From positions 2,580,756 through 2,644,755 of the forward strand of contig JBBCGJ010000001.1 of assembly GCA_037200985.1 (NCBI GenBank): a stretch of 64,000 bases of DNA, given 5' to 3'. The notes below the pieces were generated by a model, which searched no databases, was not told where the DNA came from, and was given only the letters and a program-made list of their open reading frames with translations. The DNA is from Rhizomicrobium sp. GTDB taxonomy: Bacteria; Pseudomonadota; Alphaproteobacteria; Micropepsales; Micropepsaceae. Shown here one piece after another: positions 1 through 10,250 of this stretch (position 1 is its first letter; each line of letters opens with the position of its first letter). The position numbers and the translations under genes are program-made.

Positions 1-278
1 TCGCTCGTGATCCCGGCGCGCCGGGCGAAGACGGCCTTGAACAGCGCCAGCTTGTCCTCGAAATAATAGTGCATCAGCGAGGTGTGGACGCCGACCTTCA
101 GGGCCACGTCGCGCAGCGTCACGACGTGCAGGCCATGCTTCGAGAACAGAAGCTCGGCCGCATCCATGATCTGCTCCAGCGTCTCGGCGCGCTGCTCGGC
201 CTTCGTCCGGGGCGCCTTCCTGGACGTTCTTTCTCGCGGAAGCTTCGCCAAGGGTTTCGTCATCGCTCCGGCCATCAT
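1..278 (-). CDS. TetR-family transcriptional regulator (N-terminal part, cut by window edge)
   Basis: The visible ~90 residues form the N-terminal DNA-binding domain of a TetR repressor. A basic leader is followed by a helix-turn-helix in which 'TLRDVALKVGVHTSLMHYYF' is the classic TetR recognition region, then 'DKLALFKAVF'. The ligand-binding C-terminus lies off the left edge. Three in-frame ATGs (278, 275, 263) are possible starts and none has a clear ribosome binding site; the first is given. The gene lies 53 nt downstream of the acyl-CoA ligase on the same strand and is probably the last gene of the receptor-ligase-regulator unit. It is a candidate for binding the 26-bp palindrome at 4336-4361 (inference). 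Confidence 0.85.
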   Translation of the reverse strand, partial: MMAGAMTKPLAKLPRERTSRKAPRTKAEQRAETLEQIMDAAELLFSKHGLHVVTLRDVALKVGVHTSLMHYYFEDKLALFKAVFARRAGITS

Positions 279-331
279 TGCGTGCGTCGGACGACACATG
301 CCAGCCCGGCCGGATGGCCCATACCGCCCGC

Positions 332-1891
332 CTAGGCCCTAGCGTATTCCGCGCGAAGACGATTCTTGTCAATTTTTCCGGTGGCCGCCAGTGGCATATG
401 CGCCACCTGAATCACCCGATCGGGTATCCACCAGTCGGCGACGTTGCCGCGAAGCGCGTCGAGCAGCGATGTGTCGTCGATGGTCTGGTTCTGCTGGAGT
501 TCGACCACCAGGACCGGACGCTCGCCCCATTTCGGGTCGGCCTCGCCGATGACGGCGACGAGGCCCACGCCGGGCAGCCGCCCGACGATGGTCTCGATCT
601 CCGCCGGATTGATCCACTCGCCGCCCGACTTGATCAGGTCCTTGGAGCGGCCCGAGATCGTCAGATTGCCGGCATCGTCGATGCTGGCGAGGTCGCCGGT
701 GTCGAAATAGCCCTCGGCGTCGAGCGCGTCCGCCTCGGCCTCGAAGTAGCGGTCGACGACGCTGGCGCCCTTCGCCTTCAGATGTCCGGTGACGTTCCGC
801 TGCCGCGGCAGGGTCGCGCCGGCGGCATCGGTAAGCTTCAGGTCGAGCCCGACCGGCGGGCGGCCGGCGCCCACGGCCCGCGTTTTCGCGCGCGCGGGCG
901 CGATCGTGCCGAGCGGCGACAGCTCCGTCATGCCCCAGCTGGTCTGCACGCGCGCGCCGAGCCGTTCCTCCATCCGCCGGATCAACGCGTCCGGACAGGC
1001 GGAGCCGCCGATCAGCACGCGCTCCAGCGTGGGAACGTCGCCGCCGGTCGCGTCGAGATGGTCCAGCAGGCCCTGCCACACCGTCTGCACGCCGGCCGCG
1101 ACCGTCACCCCTTCGTCGCGGATAAGCTTCGCCAGATGCGCCCCGTCGGCCTGGCGGCCGGGCAGGACGAGCTTGGCGCCGGCCGCCGGCGCGGCGAAGG
1201 GAAAGCCCCAGGCATTCGCATGGAACATCGGCACGGCGACGAGAACGGAGTCGGCCGCGGTCAGCGCGAAGGCGTCGGCCTGCAAGGCGCGCAGCGTATG
1301 CAGGTAGTTGGAGCGATGCGTATAGAGCACGCCCTTGGGCGCGCCCGTCGTTCCGGAGGTGTAACAAAGCCCCGCGGCCGTCTCTTCGCCGAAATCGCCC
1401 CAGCGCGCCTCCGCGCCCAGCTCGGCAAGCAACGTCTCGAACGCAAAGGTGCGGCGGCCCGCGATGGCGCGCGGTCCGGCCGGCGCGCCGTCCAGATACA
1501 CGACGGCCTCGATGCCCGGACAATGGAATGCCAGTTCGAGCGCCAGATCCGTGAGCCCGGCGCCGACGGCGAGCACGCGGTCCTGCGCCTCGTTCGCCAT
1601 CGCGGCCAGATGCGCGACGGTCAAACGCGGGTTGAGCGTGTGGCACACCAGCCCCGCGCCCATGACGGCATAATAGGTTTCGAGATGGTGCTGGGTGTTC
1701 CAGGCAAGCGTCGCGACCCGGTCGCCGGCCCGCAACCCAAGGGCGGCCAACGCGCCCGACAAGCGGTTGCTGCGGGCTCTCAGCGCGGCATAGCCGATCC
1801 GGCCGGTTCCGGCGGTGACGACCTGCGCGTCTCCCGACCACTTGGCGGCGTGGTCGAGGAATTTGTCCAGCGTGAGCGCGTAAGCTTGCAT
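332..1891 (-). CDS. AMP-binding acyl-CoA synthetase (FadD/DmdB-like)
   Basis: An adenylate-forming ligase of about 519 residues that should activate a carboxylic acid to its CoA thioester through an acyl-AMP. Visible motifs are the P-loop 'YTSGTTGAPKG', 'PMFHANAWGFPFA', the 'GYFDTGDLASIDDAG' and 'GRSKDLIKSGGEWINP' hinge region, and the C-terminal catalytic lysine in 'AATGKIDKNRLR'. The FHANAWG signature is typical of medium/long-chain fatty-acyl-CoA and methylthiopropionyl-CoA ligases; the substrate cannot be told from sequence. The start at 1891 ('MQAYALTLDKF') was chosen because an upstream in-frame start at 1936 adds only a low-complexity leader. It lies 72 nt after the TonB receptor stop and before a TetR gene, suggesting uptake and activation of an outside acid. 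Confidence 0.9.
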   Translation of the reverse strand: MQAYALTLDKFLDHAAKWSGDAQVVTAGTGRIGYAALRARSNRLSGALAALGLRAGDRVATLAWNTQHHLETYYAVMGAGLVCHTLNPRLTVAHLAAMANEAQDRVLAVGAGLTDLALELAFHCPGIEAVVYLDGAPAGPRAIAGRRTFAFETLLAELGAEARWGDFGEETAAGLCYTSGTTGAPKGVLYTHRSNYLHTLRALQADAFALTAADSVLVAVPMFHANAWGFPFAAPAAGAKLVLPGRQADGAHLAKLIRDEGVTVAAGVQTVWQGLLDHLDATGGDVPTLERVLIGGSACPDALIRRMEERLGARVQTSWGMTELSPLGTIAPARAKTRAVGAGRPPVGLDLKLTDAAGATLPRQRNVTGHLKAKGASVVDRYFEAEADALDAEGYFDTGDLASIDDAGNLTISGRSKDLIKSGGEWINPAEIETIVGRLPGVGLVAVIGEADPKWGERPVLVVELQQNQTIDDTSLLDALRGNVADWWIPDRVIQVAHMPLAATGKIDKNRLRAEYARA

Positions 1892-1963
1892 GAGCCTGAA
1901 TGGGACCGAAAAAGCGCGGCCGCCGGCTGGCCCCAACAGCCGGCGGCCGCCGCGAATGCCGCG

Positions 1964-4249
1964 TCAGAACACCTTCATGACGCGAATGCCGAACTGGCGC
2001 GGCGAGCCGGCGAAGCGCAGCGGATAGAGAAGCGCCGCTTCGTAATGCTGGTCGGTCAGGTTGGTGCCGTAGAGCGTCACGACGTAGTCGTTGTGCGCCC
2101 ATTCGAGCTGGGCGCCCAGAAGATCGCGCGGCGAAAGCTTGTCGCCCAGCGAGGCCACGTCGAAGATCGTCGCCCACTGTCCGGACACGTGTCCGAAATT
2201 GGCCCGCGGCGTCAGCTTGTCGCCGTTCTCGAGGTCGAACTGGTACTGGAGGTTGACGTCGAACGAGACGCTGGGCGCGTAGCTCAGCGGCTTGTCCTTC
2301 AGGTTGACGCAATTGGGCGTCGCGGGGCCGGTCGCCGGATCGCACACCGCGCCGCTGCCGCCGGGCCGCGAGTCCACGGCATAGAAAGTGCCGAGCGATG
2401 AGTGGTTCAGGCCGAGGCCCAGGCCGAACGACAATTTGTCGAACACCGCCTCGATCTCGCCTTCCAGGCCGTAGACCTTGGTCGTGTTCGGATCGTTGAC
2501 CTCGGTCAGGAAGCCGGAGACCGGCAAGGTGAGGGCCGGATAGGAGACCGTCACGATGAAGTCCTTGTAGTCGTTGTAATAGGCGTCGAGCGTCGAGCGC
2601 ACATGGCCGCCGAACAGGGTGGCCTTCCAGCCGCCCTCGTACTCCGTCACCTTCTCGGGCCCGAACGGTTCGGGCTGGGCGACGGTGTAGATCGGCGGGT
2701 TCAGGCCGCCGGGCTTGTAGCCGGTCGCGACGAAGGCATAGAGGAAGTTGTTGTCGTTGACCTGCCAGTTGATCGAGCCCTTGTAGGTGAAGGCATAGGA
2801 CTTGGCGAAGGCGTGCTGGTTGATGACCGTGCCGTACTGGTTCCACGTCACGTCGTTGGTGGTGCGGTTATAGGAATAGCGCGCGCCGAACTGGATCTGC
2901 AGGTTGTCCAGGATCTTGTAGCCGACCTGTCCGAAGCCGGCGAAGGACATCTGCGGGTTCTTGCCGAACAGCGTCGAATCCAGCACGCCGTGCGGCACGC
3001 CGGTATAGAACTTGCCCGGCGGGAAATTGTAGATGTCGGACTGCCCGAACGCACCCAGGATCCAGTTGAAGCGTCCCTCGTCGGGCGAGATCAGGTTGAT
3101 CTCTTCGGAATAGATCGTCTCGTCGACATGGTCGAAGAACGTCCAGTTGTTCGGGAACGGCGGGGCGTAGTTGATCGCGCCGTAATCCGTGCCGTCGAGA
3201 TCGGTCAGCCAGTTGGTGTTGCCGAACTGGTAGCCGGACACCGAGCGCAGCGTGATGCCGCCCGGCAGGACGTAATCGACTTTCAGGATCGCGCGGCTGA
3301 ACCGGTCGGTCGCCGACATCGGCGCGTTGGCCGAGATGTGATAGATGTCGGAATAGAGCGGGTTGGGCGTCGCGCTGCCGAAGGGAAGCGTCTTGAACCC
3401 CTCGTAGAACGGGCTCGCCGGATAGGCGCCGTTGTCGAGATAATCCGCGTCGTATTTGAACGACACCGTCAGCGCGTCGCTGGGCTTCCACAGCACGCTG
3501 ACGCGCCCGGCGCCCCAGCGCTCGTCGCCCGGATTGTAGCCCGCCTTGCAGCCCGCGTATTTCTGGCCCGGGCAGTTGTCGGCCGGATCGGCATCGCGGA
3601 TGCTGAAGAAGCTGCCCCGCGCCTCGCCGAAGGCGGCGACGCGGACCGCAAGCGTATCGTCGATCGGGATGTTGACCGCGCCCTGAAGCTGGCCGTCGGA
3701 ATAGTTGCCGAAGCTGCCCATGACATAGCCGTCATAGCCGCCGCCGATGACGGGATCGTTCGAAGTGACGAACACCGCGCCGCCGGTCGCGTTCTGGCCC
3801 ACGAAGGTGCCCTGCGGGCCGCGCAGCACCTGGACGCTGGAGATATCGTAATAGGGTTCTTCCTGCATGTAGCCGGGGAAGGTCGGCACCGCGTCGCGAT
3901 AGGTGATCACGCCGGTCAGGGTCTGGGTGTTGTGCTCGCCCTTGCCGATGCCGCGGATGTTGAAGTCGATGCCCTGGCCGAAATTGTTGATCACCACGCT
4001 GGGCGAAACGAATTGCAGGTCGTCGACCTTCAGGACGCCCTTGTTCGCGATGTCGCTCCCGGTCAGCACGTCGGCCGAGATCGGCGTCGTCATCAGGTTT
4101 TCCGACCGGCGCTCCGCCGTCACGACCACCGTCTCGATGGTGCCGCTCGACGCGCTGTCGGACGAGTCGGCCGCCGCCGCCGGCGCGTGGACCGCACCGC
4201 AGCAAACAAGCGCCAGAATGGACGTGGAAAGGCTTAACGCGCGCCTCAT
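1964..4249 (-). CDS. TonB-dependent outer-membrane receptor
   Basis: A 761-residue outer-membrane receptor. It has an N-terminal signal peptide (cleavage around residues 24-27, 'APAAAADSS'), a TonB-box-like 'ETVVVTAERR', a plug domain with 'DFNIRGIG' and 'QVLRGPQGTFVGQNATGGAV', and a long beta-barrel ending in the terminal phenylalanine expected for outer-membrane insertion ('FGIRVMKVF'). Receptors of this class take up ligands larger than porin size using TonB-ExbBD energy. No FecA-type signalling extension is seen. Being first in a unit with an acyl-CoA ligase and a TetR gene argues for an organic acid, lipid or aromatic ligand rather than a siderophore, but this is inference. Confidence 0.93.
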   Translation of the reverse strand: MRRALSLSTSILALVCCGAVHAPAAAADSSDSASSGTIETVVVTAERRSENLMTTPISADVLTGSDIANKGVLKVDDLQFVSPSVVINNFGQGIDFNIRGIGKGEHNTQTLTGVITYRDAVPTFPGYMQEEPYYDISSVQVLRGPQGTFVGQNATGGAVFVTSNDPVIGGGYDGYVMGSFGNYSDGQLQGAVNIPIDDTLAVRVAAFGEARGSFFSIRDADPADNCPGQKYAGCKAGYNPGDERWGAGRVSVLWKPSDALTVSFKYDADYLDNGAYPASPFYEGFKTLPFGSATPNPLYSDIYHISANAPMSATDRFSRAILKVDYVLPGGITLRSVSGYQFGNTNWLTDLDGTDYGAINYAPPFPNNWTFFDHVDETIYSEEINLISPDEGRFNWILGAFGQSDIYNFPPGKFYTGVPHGVLDSTLFGKNPQMSFAGFGQVGYKILDNLQIQFGARYSYNRTTNDVTWNQYGTVINQHAFAKSYAFTYKGSINWQVNDNNFLYAFVATGYKPGGLNPPIYTVAQPEPFGPEKVTEYEGGWKATLFGGHVRSTLDAYYNDYKDFIVTVSYPALTLPVSGFLTEVNDPNTTKVYGLEGEIEAVFDKLSFGLGLGLNHSSLGTFYAVDSRPGGSGAVCDPATGPATPNCVNLKDKPLSYAPSVSFDVNLQYQFDLENGDKLTPRANFGHVSGQWATIFDVASLGDKLSPRDLLGAQLEWAHNDYVVTLYGTNLTDQHYEAALLYPLRFAGSPRQFGIRVMKVF

Positions 4250-4335
4250 GGTGTTGTCTCCCCTTGCGCCCGCAGGCGGTCACACGTGCTCTTCGGCACG
4301 TCGCGGCAAGCTGTCAGGAACCTGCCGACCCGTCA

Positions 4336-4361
4336 ATATTCATTCACATGTGAATGAATAT
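4336..4361. promoter_or_regulatory. Perfect 26-bp palindrome, candidate TetR operator
   Basis: The half-site ATATTCATTCACA is followed directly by its exact reverse complement, with the centre between 4348 and 4349. It is AT-rich within very GC-rich DNA and lies 86 bp upstream of the TonB receptor start, between it and the divergent tRNA-Gly. Perfect dyads of this size upstream of a unit that ends in a tetR gene are typical TetR-family operators. Binding is inferred. Confidence 0.7.
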
Positions 4362-4451
4362 CTTGGCGGCGGTGATGCTTTTGCGTCACGGGTGCCGCGC
4401 CGCCCCGTCCCCTCTTCAAGCCATCCGGGGATGTGCTATCCCTTCCGGATC

Positions 4452-4525
4452 GCGGGCGTAGTTCAATGGTAGAACGGAAGCTTCCCAAGCTTCATACGAG
4501 GGTTCGATTCCCTTCGCCCGCTCCA
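4452..4525 (+). tRNA. tRNA-Gly (anticodon CCC)
   Basis: A complete cloverleaf can be folded by eye. The acceptor arm GCGGGCG pairs with CGCCCGC, the D-stem is GTTC/GAAC, the anticodon stem is GAAGC/GCTTC around loop TTCCCAA (anticodon CCC), and the T-arm contains GGGTTCGATTCCC. The discriminator T is followed by an encoded CCA. It closely resembles enterobacterial glyU. It decodes GGG. Confidence 0.97.
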
Positions 4526-4572
4526 TCTCCCGGCGCAGCCGACGGCCTGCTTCGAACGACGCGCCGTCGCGA

Positions 4573-4731
4573 TCAGCCGTCGCGGCGAAACATCCGCGTC
4601 GCGACGAGACCGACGACAAATCCGATCGCCGCCGCGATCAGCGCGACCTTGAGCACCAGGCCCAGGATCTTCAGCACGACGAAGATGAGGACGGCCACGA
4701 CGAGCGCGGCAATGAGTTCGAGGGCCCGCAT
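4573..4731 (-). CDS. Small hydrophobic membrane protein (52 aa)
   Basis: A short protein made almost entirely of hydrophobic residues: '[20 protein letters not shown]' then '[20 protein letters not shown]', ending in the basic tail 'FRRDG'. This predicts two membrane-spanning helices with a cytoplasmic basic C-terminus. The start at 4731 was chosen because a GGGAG ribosome binding site lies about 10 nt upstream; an in-frame ATG at 4770 would add a non-hydrophobic leader. It follows the TIGR02206-like gene by 62 nt on the same strand. No family recognised. Confidence 0.6.
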   Translation of the reverse strand: MRALELIAALVVAVLIFVVLKILGLVLKVALIAAAIGFVVGLVATRMFRRDG

Positions 4732-4793
4732 GTCGAGTCCGCTCCCGAAGGTTGCGTGTCGGAAACCCATTCGCCGCCGCTTCGATCCCAGAA

Positions 4794-5501
4794 CTATGCG
4801 TCCCGGAGCGCCGGCACGCGCATCCGGTCGGCGATGTACCAGGGACTATACAGCACCAGCGTGGCGAGGATGCCGATCGCGATCGCTTCGGGGATGTACC
4901 AGGGCCAGGCCGGCATGAGGTCGAACACGGTTGCGTGGCCGGGCTTGGCGCGGAAGAAGCCGTAGTTCACGCCGAGAATCCAGTCGGTCGTCGCGGCGGC
5001 GGCGGCATAGGCGAAGATCCAGGCCACGACGCGCGGGATCGAGGCGGGCACCGGGCGCAGGCCGGTGCCGAGCACGAGATAAAGCACCGCGGCGACGATC
5101 GCGCCGTGGCCGAGCAGGAAAACGACGAATTGCGCCTCGGGAAAGGCGTAGTTCACATCCGGCGTGACCAGCCCCTGCGTGGTGCCGGCGAGCGCCCAGA
5201 AATAGGCGAGTTCGAACGTCTTCTGCCCCGGCGCAAGCAGCGCCGCGATCAGCGCGATGGATGCCCAGTCGCACAAATTCATCGGAAGTTCGTTACCGGG
5301 GCCGAGCCAGCCGCGGGCGATGAAGAGTCCGTACCAGGCGATCCAGGTGCCGATCAAAAGAGCGGCGAGCCCCTTGCGGACGATGGCGTCGGCGCGCGGC
5401 CCGCGCCGGCGGGCGATGCCGGCGAGGATCGTGGGGACCGCGAGCGTGAGCGCGATCGCCACGAGATGCTGGGTCCCGAACAGGACGAATGGCTGGTGCA
5501 A
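4794..5501 (-). CDS. TIGR02206/YwaF-like integral membrane protein
   Basis: About 235 residues with six or more predicted membrane helices. The opening '[19 protein letters not shown]' and the motifs '[15 protein letters not shown]', '[17 protein letters not shown]' and '[10 protein letters not shown]' match the conserved TIGR02206 (YwaF) family of unknown function. A TTG start at 5501 is preferred: it is preceded at about 5 nt by the strong ribosome binding site AGAGGGG, and no ATG lies near. The gene is divergent from purA. Confidence 0.78.
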   Translation of the reverse strand: MHQPFVLFGTQHLVAIALTLAVPTILAGIARRRGPRADAIVRKGLAALLIGTWIAWYGLFIARGWLGPGNELPMNLCDWASIALIAALLAPGQKTFELAYFWALAGTTQGLVTPDVNYAFPEAQFVVFLLGHGAIVAAVLYLVLGTGLRPVPASIPRVVAWIFAYAAAAATTDWILGVNYGFFRAKPGHATVFDLMPAWPWYIPEAIAIGILATLVLYSPWYIADRMRVPALRDA

Positions 5502-5789
5502 GAGTGCCCCTCTTCGCCGACGCGCAGCCGAGGGAACCGCGCGAGCATGGCGGATTGTGGGCGCAATGACGGCCGGTTCGCGCCGTGTCCGCATTGCCCC
5601 TCGCGCGAAGGACGGCACACCCCGGCCGGCAGACCCGAATACCGCGCCGGCGGGACCCGGTTCCGGCGCGGAATGGCCGAACGTCGCAGCGCCGCAATTG
5701 GGTTCGCGCGCCGCGGCCGGCGCGCTATAAGTGGTCACCGTGCCCGGCGAATCCCTTGCCGGGAGACTCGTTTCATCCGGGTACGGTTC

Positions 5790-7079
<1,290 letters not shown>

Positions 7080-7082
7080 TCA

Positions 7083-7227
7083 CCCTCCCCTTGAGGAAGG
7101 GTCGAGATCTGCGAAGCAGATTTCGGGGAGGGGTCCGGCGGCAGGGCTCCACCCCTCTCCGAAAATCTCGCGCGCGCGCTGTCGCTACGCGCCGCTTCGA
7201 TTTTTCGGCCCTCTCTCAAGGGGAGGG
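7083..7227. repeat. Family-1 palindromic repeat, copy A
   Basis: A 145-bp element bounded by CCCTCCCCTTGAG at the left and CTCAAGGGGAGGG at the right. Inside are two further hairpin-forming pieces: AGATCTGC-GAA-GCAGATTT next to CGGGGAGGGG, and a right half with CCCCTCTCCGAAAATCTC and GATTTTTCGG. The whole could fold as a branched cruciform. The same plan is seen at 18628-18757 and 61502-61677, and a short form at 34868-34926. It starts 3 nt after the purA stop and may act as a terminator. Confidence 0.85.
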
Positions 7228-7314
7228 CGGGCTTCCCTAACGGCACCGCCTCTTTCGCGGCGTCACAAAACGCGGCACCCTTCGCGGCAGAGATAACGCG
7301 AAGGGAAACGCTCC

Positions 7315-8289
7315 ATGATCAAGACCCGGTTCACCGAGATGTTCGGCGTCGAAACGCCGATCACGATGGGCGGCATGACGCGCGTCGGCAAGGCCGGGCT
7401 CGTCGCCGCCGTCGCCAATGCCGGCGCCCTGCCCTTCCTCACCGCCCTGACGCCGGGCTCGCCGGACCTGCTGGCGAAGGAGATCAAGAACACCTTCCAG
7501 ATGACGAACAAGCCGTTCGGCATCAACCTCACCATCCTGCCGACGATCAATCCGGTGCCGTACGACGAATACCGCCAGGTGATCGTCGAGAGCGGCGTCA
7601 AGGTGGTGGAGACCGCGGGCAACAATCCGCAGCCGCACCTGCCGGCCTTCCGCGCCGCCGGCATCAAGGTGATCCACAAATGCACCAGCGTGCGCCATGC
7701 GGTGAAGGCGCAGTCGGTCGGCGTCGACTGCGTCTCCATCGACGGCCTGGAATGCGCCGGCCATCCCGGCGAGGACGATGTCGGCGGCCTGATCCTCTTT
7801 CCGGCGACGGCCGACAAGCTCACCATCCCGATCATCGCGAGCGGCGGCATCGCGGATGCGCGCGGGCTGATCGCGGCGCTGGCGCTCGGCTGCGACGGCG
7901 TGAACATGGGCACGCGCTTCATGGCGACGGTCGAGGCCGACATTCACGAGAACGTCAAGAAGCAGATCGTGGCGAATGACGAGCGCGGCACCAACCTGAT
8001 CTTCCGCACCATGCACAACACCGCGCGCGTCGCGAAGAACGCGATTTCCGACCAGGTCGTCGCCATCGAAAAGAAAGGCGGCGCCAAGTTCGAGGATGTG
8101 CGCGATCTCGTCGCCGGCACGCGCGGCGCCGGCGTGCTCGACAGGGGCGAGATGGATGCCGGCATCTGGTCGGCCGGCCAGACGCAAGGCCTCATCCACG
8201 ACATCCCGACCTGCAAAGACCTGGTCGGGCGCATCATGCATGAAGCGCACGCCATCGTGCGCGAGCGGCTGGACCGGATGGTGGCGTAG
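7315..8289 (+). CDS. Nitronate monooxygenase (2-nitropropane dioxygenase family)
   Basis: A 324-residue FMN-dependent TIM-barrel enzyme that oxidises propionate-3-nitronate or alkyl nitronates. Visible features are the N-terminal 'PITMGGMTRV', the active-site histidine in 'ECAGHPGE' (H150), and the FMN phosphate-binding 'PIIASGGIADARG' and 'NMGTRFMAT'. The ribosome binding site GAAGGGAAA precedes the ATG by about 6 nt. It sits alone between the purA repeat and a secreted transglutaminase, so no pathway partner is evident. Enoyl-ACP reductase FabK is a relative, but the ECAGHPG pattern fits NMO better. Confidence 0.9.
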   Translation: MIKTRFTEMFGVETPITMGGMTRVGKAGLVAAVANAGALPFLTALTPGSPDLLAKEIKNTFQMTNKPFGINLTILPTINPVPYDEYRQVIVESGVKVVETAGNNPQPHLPAFRAAGIKVIHKCTSVRHAVKAQSVGVDCVSIDGLECAGHPGEDDVGGLILFPATADKLTIPIIASGGIADARGLIAALALGCDGVNMGTRFMATVEADIHENVKKQIVANDERGTNLIFRTMHNTARVAKNAISDQVVAIEKKGGAKFEDVRDLVAGTRGAGVLDRGEMDAGIWSAGQTQGLIHDIPTCKDLVGRIMHEAHAIVRERLDRMVA

Positions 8290-8401
8290 CGCCGTCCGCC
8301 GCTTCGCGGGGCCAAATCACGGGGCAATGCGCCGGAGTTAGCTCTGGCCTGCCCCTTGATTTGCCGTTACTTTACGGCGTCTGTCGGGCTGTGGGGGCCG
8401 T

Positions 8402-10243
8402 TTGCACCGTTTACTTGCGGCGCTGTTCGTTCTGGTCGCCGCTGTGCTGGAAGCGTCGGCTGCCTTCGCCGCGCCCGTGACCCCGCCCTTCGAAGTCGTC
8501 AAGAACCATGTCGAGATCGAGGTCCAGCCCGACGGCGCCTATGTCGAATCGCGCGAAGTGGTGTACCGCCTTCTGACCGAGCAGGGCGCGCGGGCGCTGC
8601 GCGAAATGCAGCTCGGCTTCACCCGCAGCTATCAGTCCTACATGATACCGGCGGCCTATACGCTGAAGAAGGACGGGACGCGCATCGACGTGCCGCGCGA
8701 CAGCATGCTGCTCGGCTACGGCGCATCGAACTCGCCGGGCTTCCAGGACACCCAGACCCTGACGGTCGTCTTTCCCAATGCCGAGGTCGGCGACGAGGTC
8801 GCGATCACGACCCTGTTCCGCCAGATCAGGCCGTGGTTCGGCCAGTCCTACACCGAGGAATTTCTCTACAGCAGCGAGATCCCCGCGCATGACGTCGTGG
8901 TCGCCCTGACGGCGCCGGCCGACATGACGTTCCAGATCGACGCGGCGGGGCTGACCGCCCTGCCCGACGAGACTCTGGGCGGCAAGACCCGCCGCGTCTG
9001 GCATTTCCGGAACGACACGCCGACCGCGCCGGAAAGCGAGGCGGTGGACGCCTATGACCGCAGCACCAAGCTCGTCATCAGCACGTTCAAGGACTACCGC
9101 GCCTTCGCCGGAACCTATTCCGAGATGCTCAAGGACCGCGCCGAGGTCACGCCGGAAATCCGGACGCTGGCCGACACGCTGACGCAAGGCCTCAAGGGGG
9201 ATCGCGAACAGGCGCGCGCGCTTTACGAATGGGTGGCGCTGCACATCGCCTATGTGAACATCGTGCTCGGGGCGGGCGGCTTCGTTCCGCACCGGGCCGC
9301 CGACGTCCTCGAAAACAAATACGGCGACTGCAAGGACCACGTCATCCTGCTGGAGGCCCTGCTGGCCGCCAAGGGGATCGACAGCACGCCGGTGCTGATC
9401 AGCGCCGAGGACCGTTTCACGCTGTCGCCCTCGCCGTCGCCCTATGTCTTCAATCACATGATCACCTATGTGCCGGAGCTCCATCTCTACCTGGACTCGA
9501 CCGCGCGCTATGCGCCGTTCGGCGTGCTGCCCTTCTCGGACGCGGGAAAGCCGGTGATCCACGTCGACGGCGGCGAGACCGCGCGCACGCCGCCGGCCGG
9601 CGCCGCCAACGCATCGATCCGCTCGGTCGAGACCATCGCCATTGCCTCCGACGGCAGCGTGAGCGGCGAGACGCGGGTCACCGCGACGGGCGCGCCGGCG
9701 GTCGACCTGCGCGGGCTGGTGGACTCGATCAAGACCACCGGCGAGGTCAATTATTTCCGCCAGATTATGGGACCGGGCGTCGACGCCACGCTCGACGCCG
9801 GCAATGTCGGCGGTCTCGACCCGGTCTACAGGTTCTCGGCGCATTACCAGGAGGCCGGCGCGCTGAATATTCCCGGCCCCGGCACGATCCCGTACCACGT
9901 CGTCTACAAGCCCTTCGCCTTCACCAGCCTGATCGCCGGCGGGCTGCCGCCGACCCGAACCCAGCCCTATATCTGCATGTCGATGGCGGCGGAGGAGGAC
10001 CTCACCATCCGGCTTCCGCCGGAAGTCCATATCCTGGCGCTGCCGCATAGCGAGACGCTGTCGGCCGAGGGCGTCGACCTGGCGATGACCTTCTCCCATC
10101 CGGACCCGGCGACCATCCGTGCCGAATTGCGGGCGCGCATCGACCATCCGACGAGCAGCTGCACGCCTGCCTATTACGCGCGGGTGCGCGGCGCGCTGGC
10201 CCGGATGACATCGGCGCTGCGCTCAGAAATCCTCTACAACTAG
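8402..10243 (+). CDS. Secreted DUF3857/transglutaminase-like protein
   Basis: A 613-residue exported protein. The signal peptide covers residues 1-23 ('LLAALFVLVAAVLEASAAFA'). A DUF3857 beta-sandwich spans about 30-230. A transglutaminase core at about 265-380 has the catalytic triad visible: C310 in 'NKYGDCKDH', H352 in 'NHMITYVPE' and D365 in 'YLDSTARY'. The remainder is a DUF3858-like beta region. The start is TTG at 8402, the only start that keeps the signal peptide; GGGGG lies just upstream. It is followed after 7 nt by a TonB-C-like protein and is probably co-transcribed with it. The periplasmic substrate is unknown. Confidence 0.85.
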   Translation: MHRLLAALFVLVAAVLEASAAFAAPVTPPFEVVKNHVEIEVQPDGAYVESREVVYRLLTEQGARALREMQLGFTRSYQSYMIPAAYTLKKDGTRIDVPRDSMLLGYGASNSPGFQDTQTLTVVFPNAEVGDEVAITTLFRQIRPWFGQSYTEEFLYSSEIPAHDVVVALTAPADMTFQIDAAGLTALPDETLGGKTRRVWHFRNDTPTAPESEAVDAYDRSTKLVISTFKDYRAFAGTYSEMLKDRAEVTPEIRTLADTLTQGLKGDREQARALYEWVALHIAYVNIVLGAGGFVPHRAADVLENKYGDCKDHVILLEALLAAKGIDSTPVLISAEDRFTLSPSPSPYVFNHMITYVPELHLYLDSTARYAPFGVLPFSDAGKPVIHVDGGETARTPPAGAANASIRSVETIAIASDGSVSGETRVTATGAPAVDLRGLVDSIKTTGEVNYFRQIMGPGVDATLDAGNVGGLDPVYRFSAHYQEAGALNIPGPGTIPYHVVYKPFAFTSLIAGGLPPTRTQPYICMSMAAEEDLTIRLPPEVHILALPHSETLSAEGVDLAMTFSHPDPATIRAELRARIDHPTSSCTPAYYARVRGALARMTSALRSEILYN

Positions 10244-10250
10244 GCCCGCG

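Noticed and set aside
278-2401. Long plus-strand open frame (707 codons) opposite the acyl-CoA ligase
   Set aside because: Arg/Gly/Asp-rich, no domains, and fully antisense to clear ligase and receptor genes; a by-product of high GC.
2402-4237. Long plus-strand open frame opposite the TonB receptor
   Set aside because: Antisense shadow; the receptor frame has a signal peptide, plug motifs and terminal Phe.
4752-5789. N-terminal extension of the purA frame
   Set aside because: No PurA homology; the family N-terminus begins exactly at 5790 and the stretch is antisense to the YwaF-like gene.
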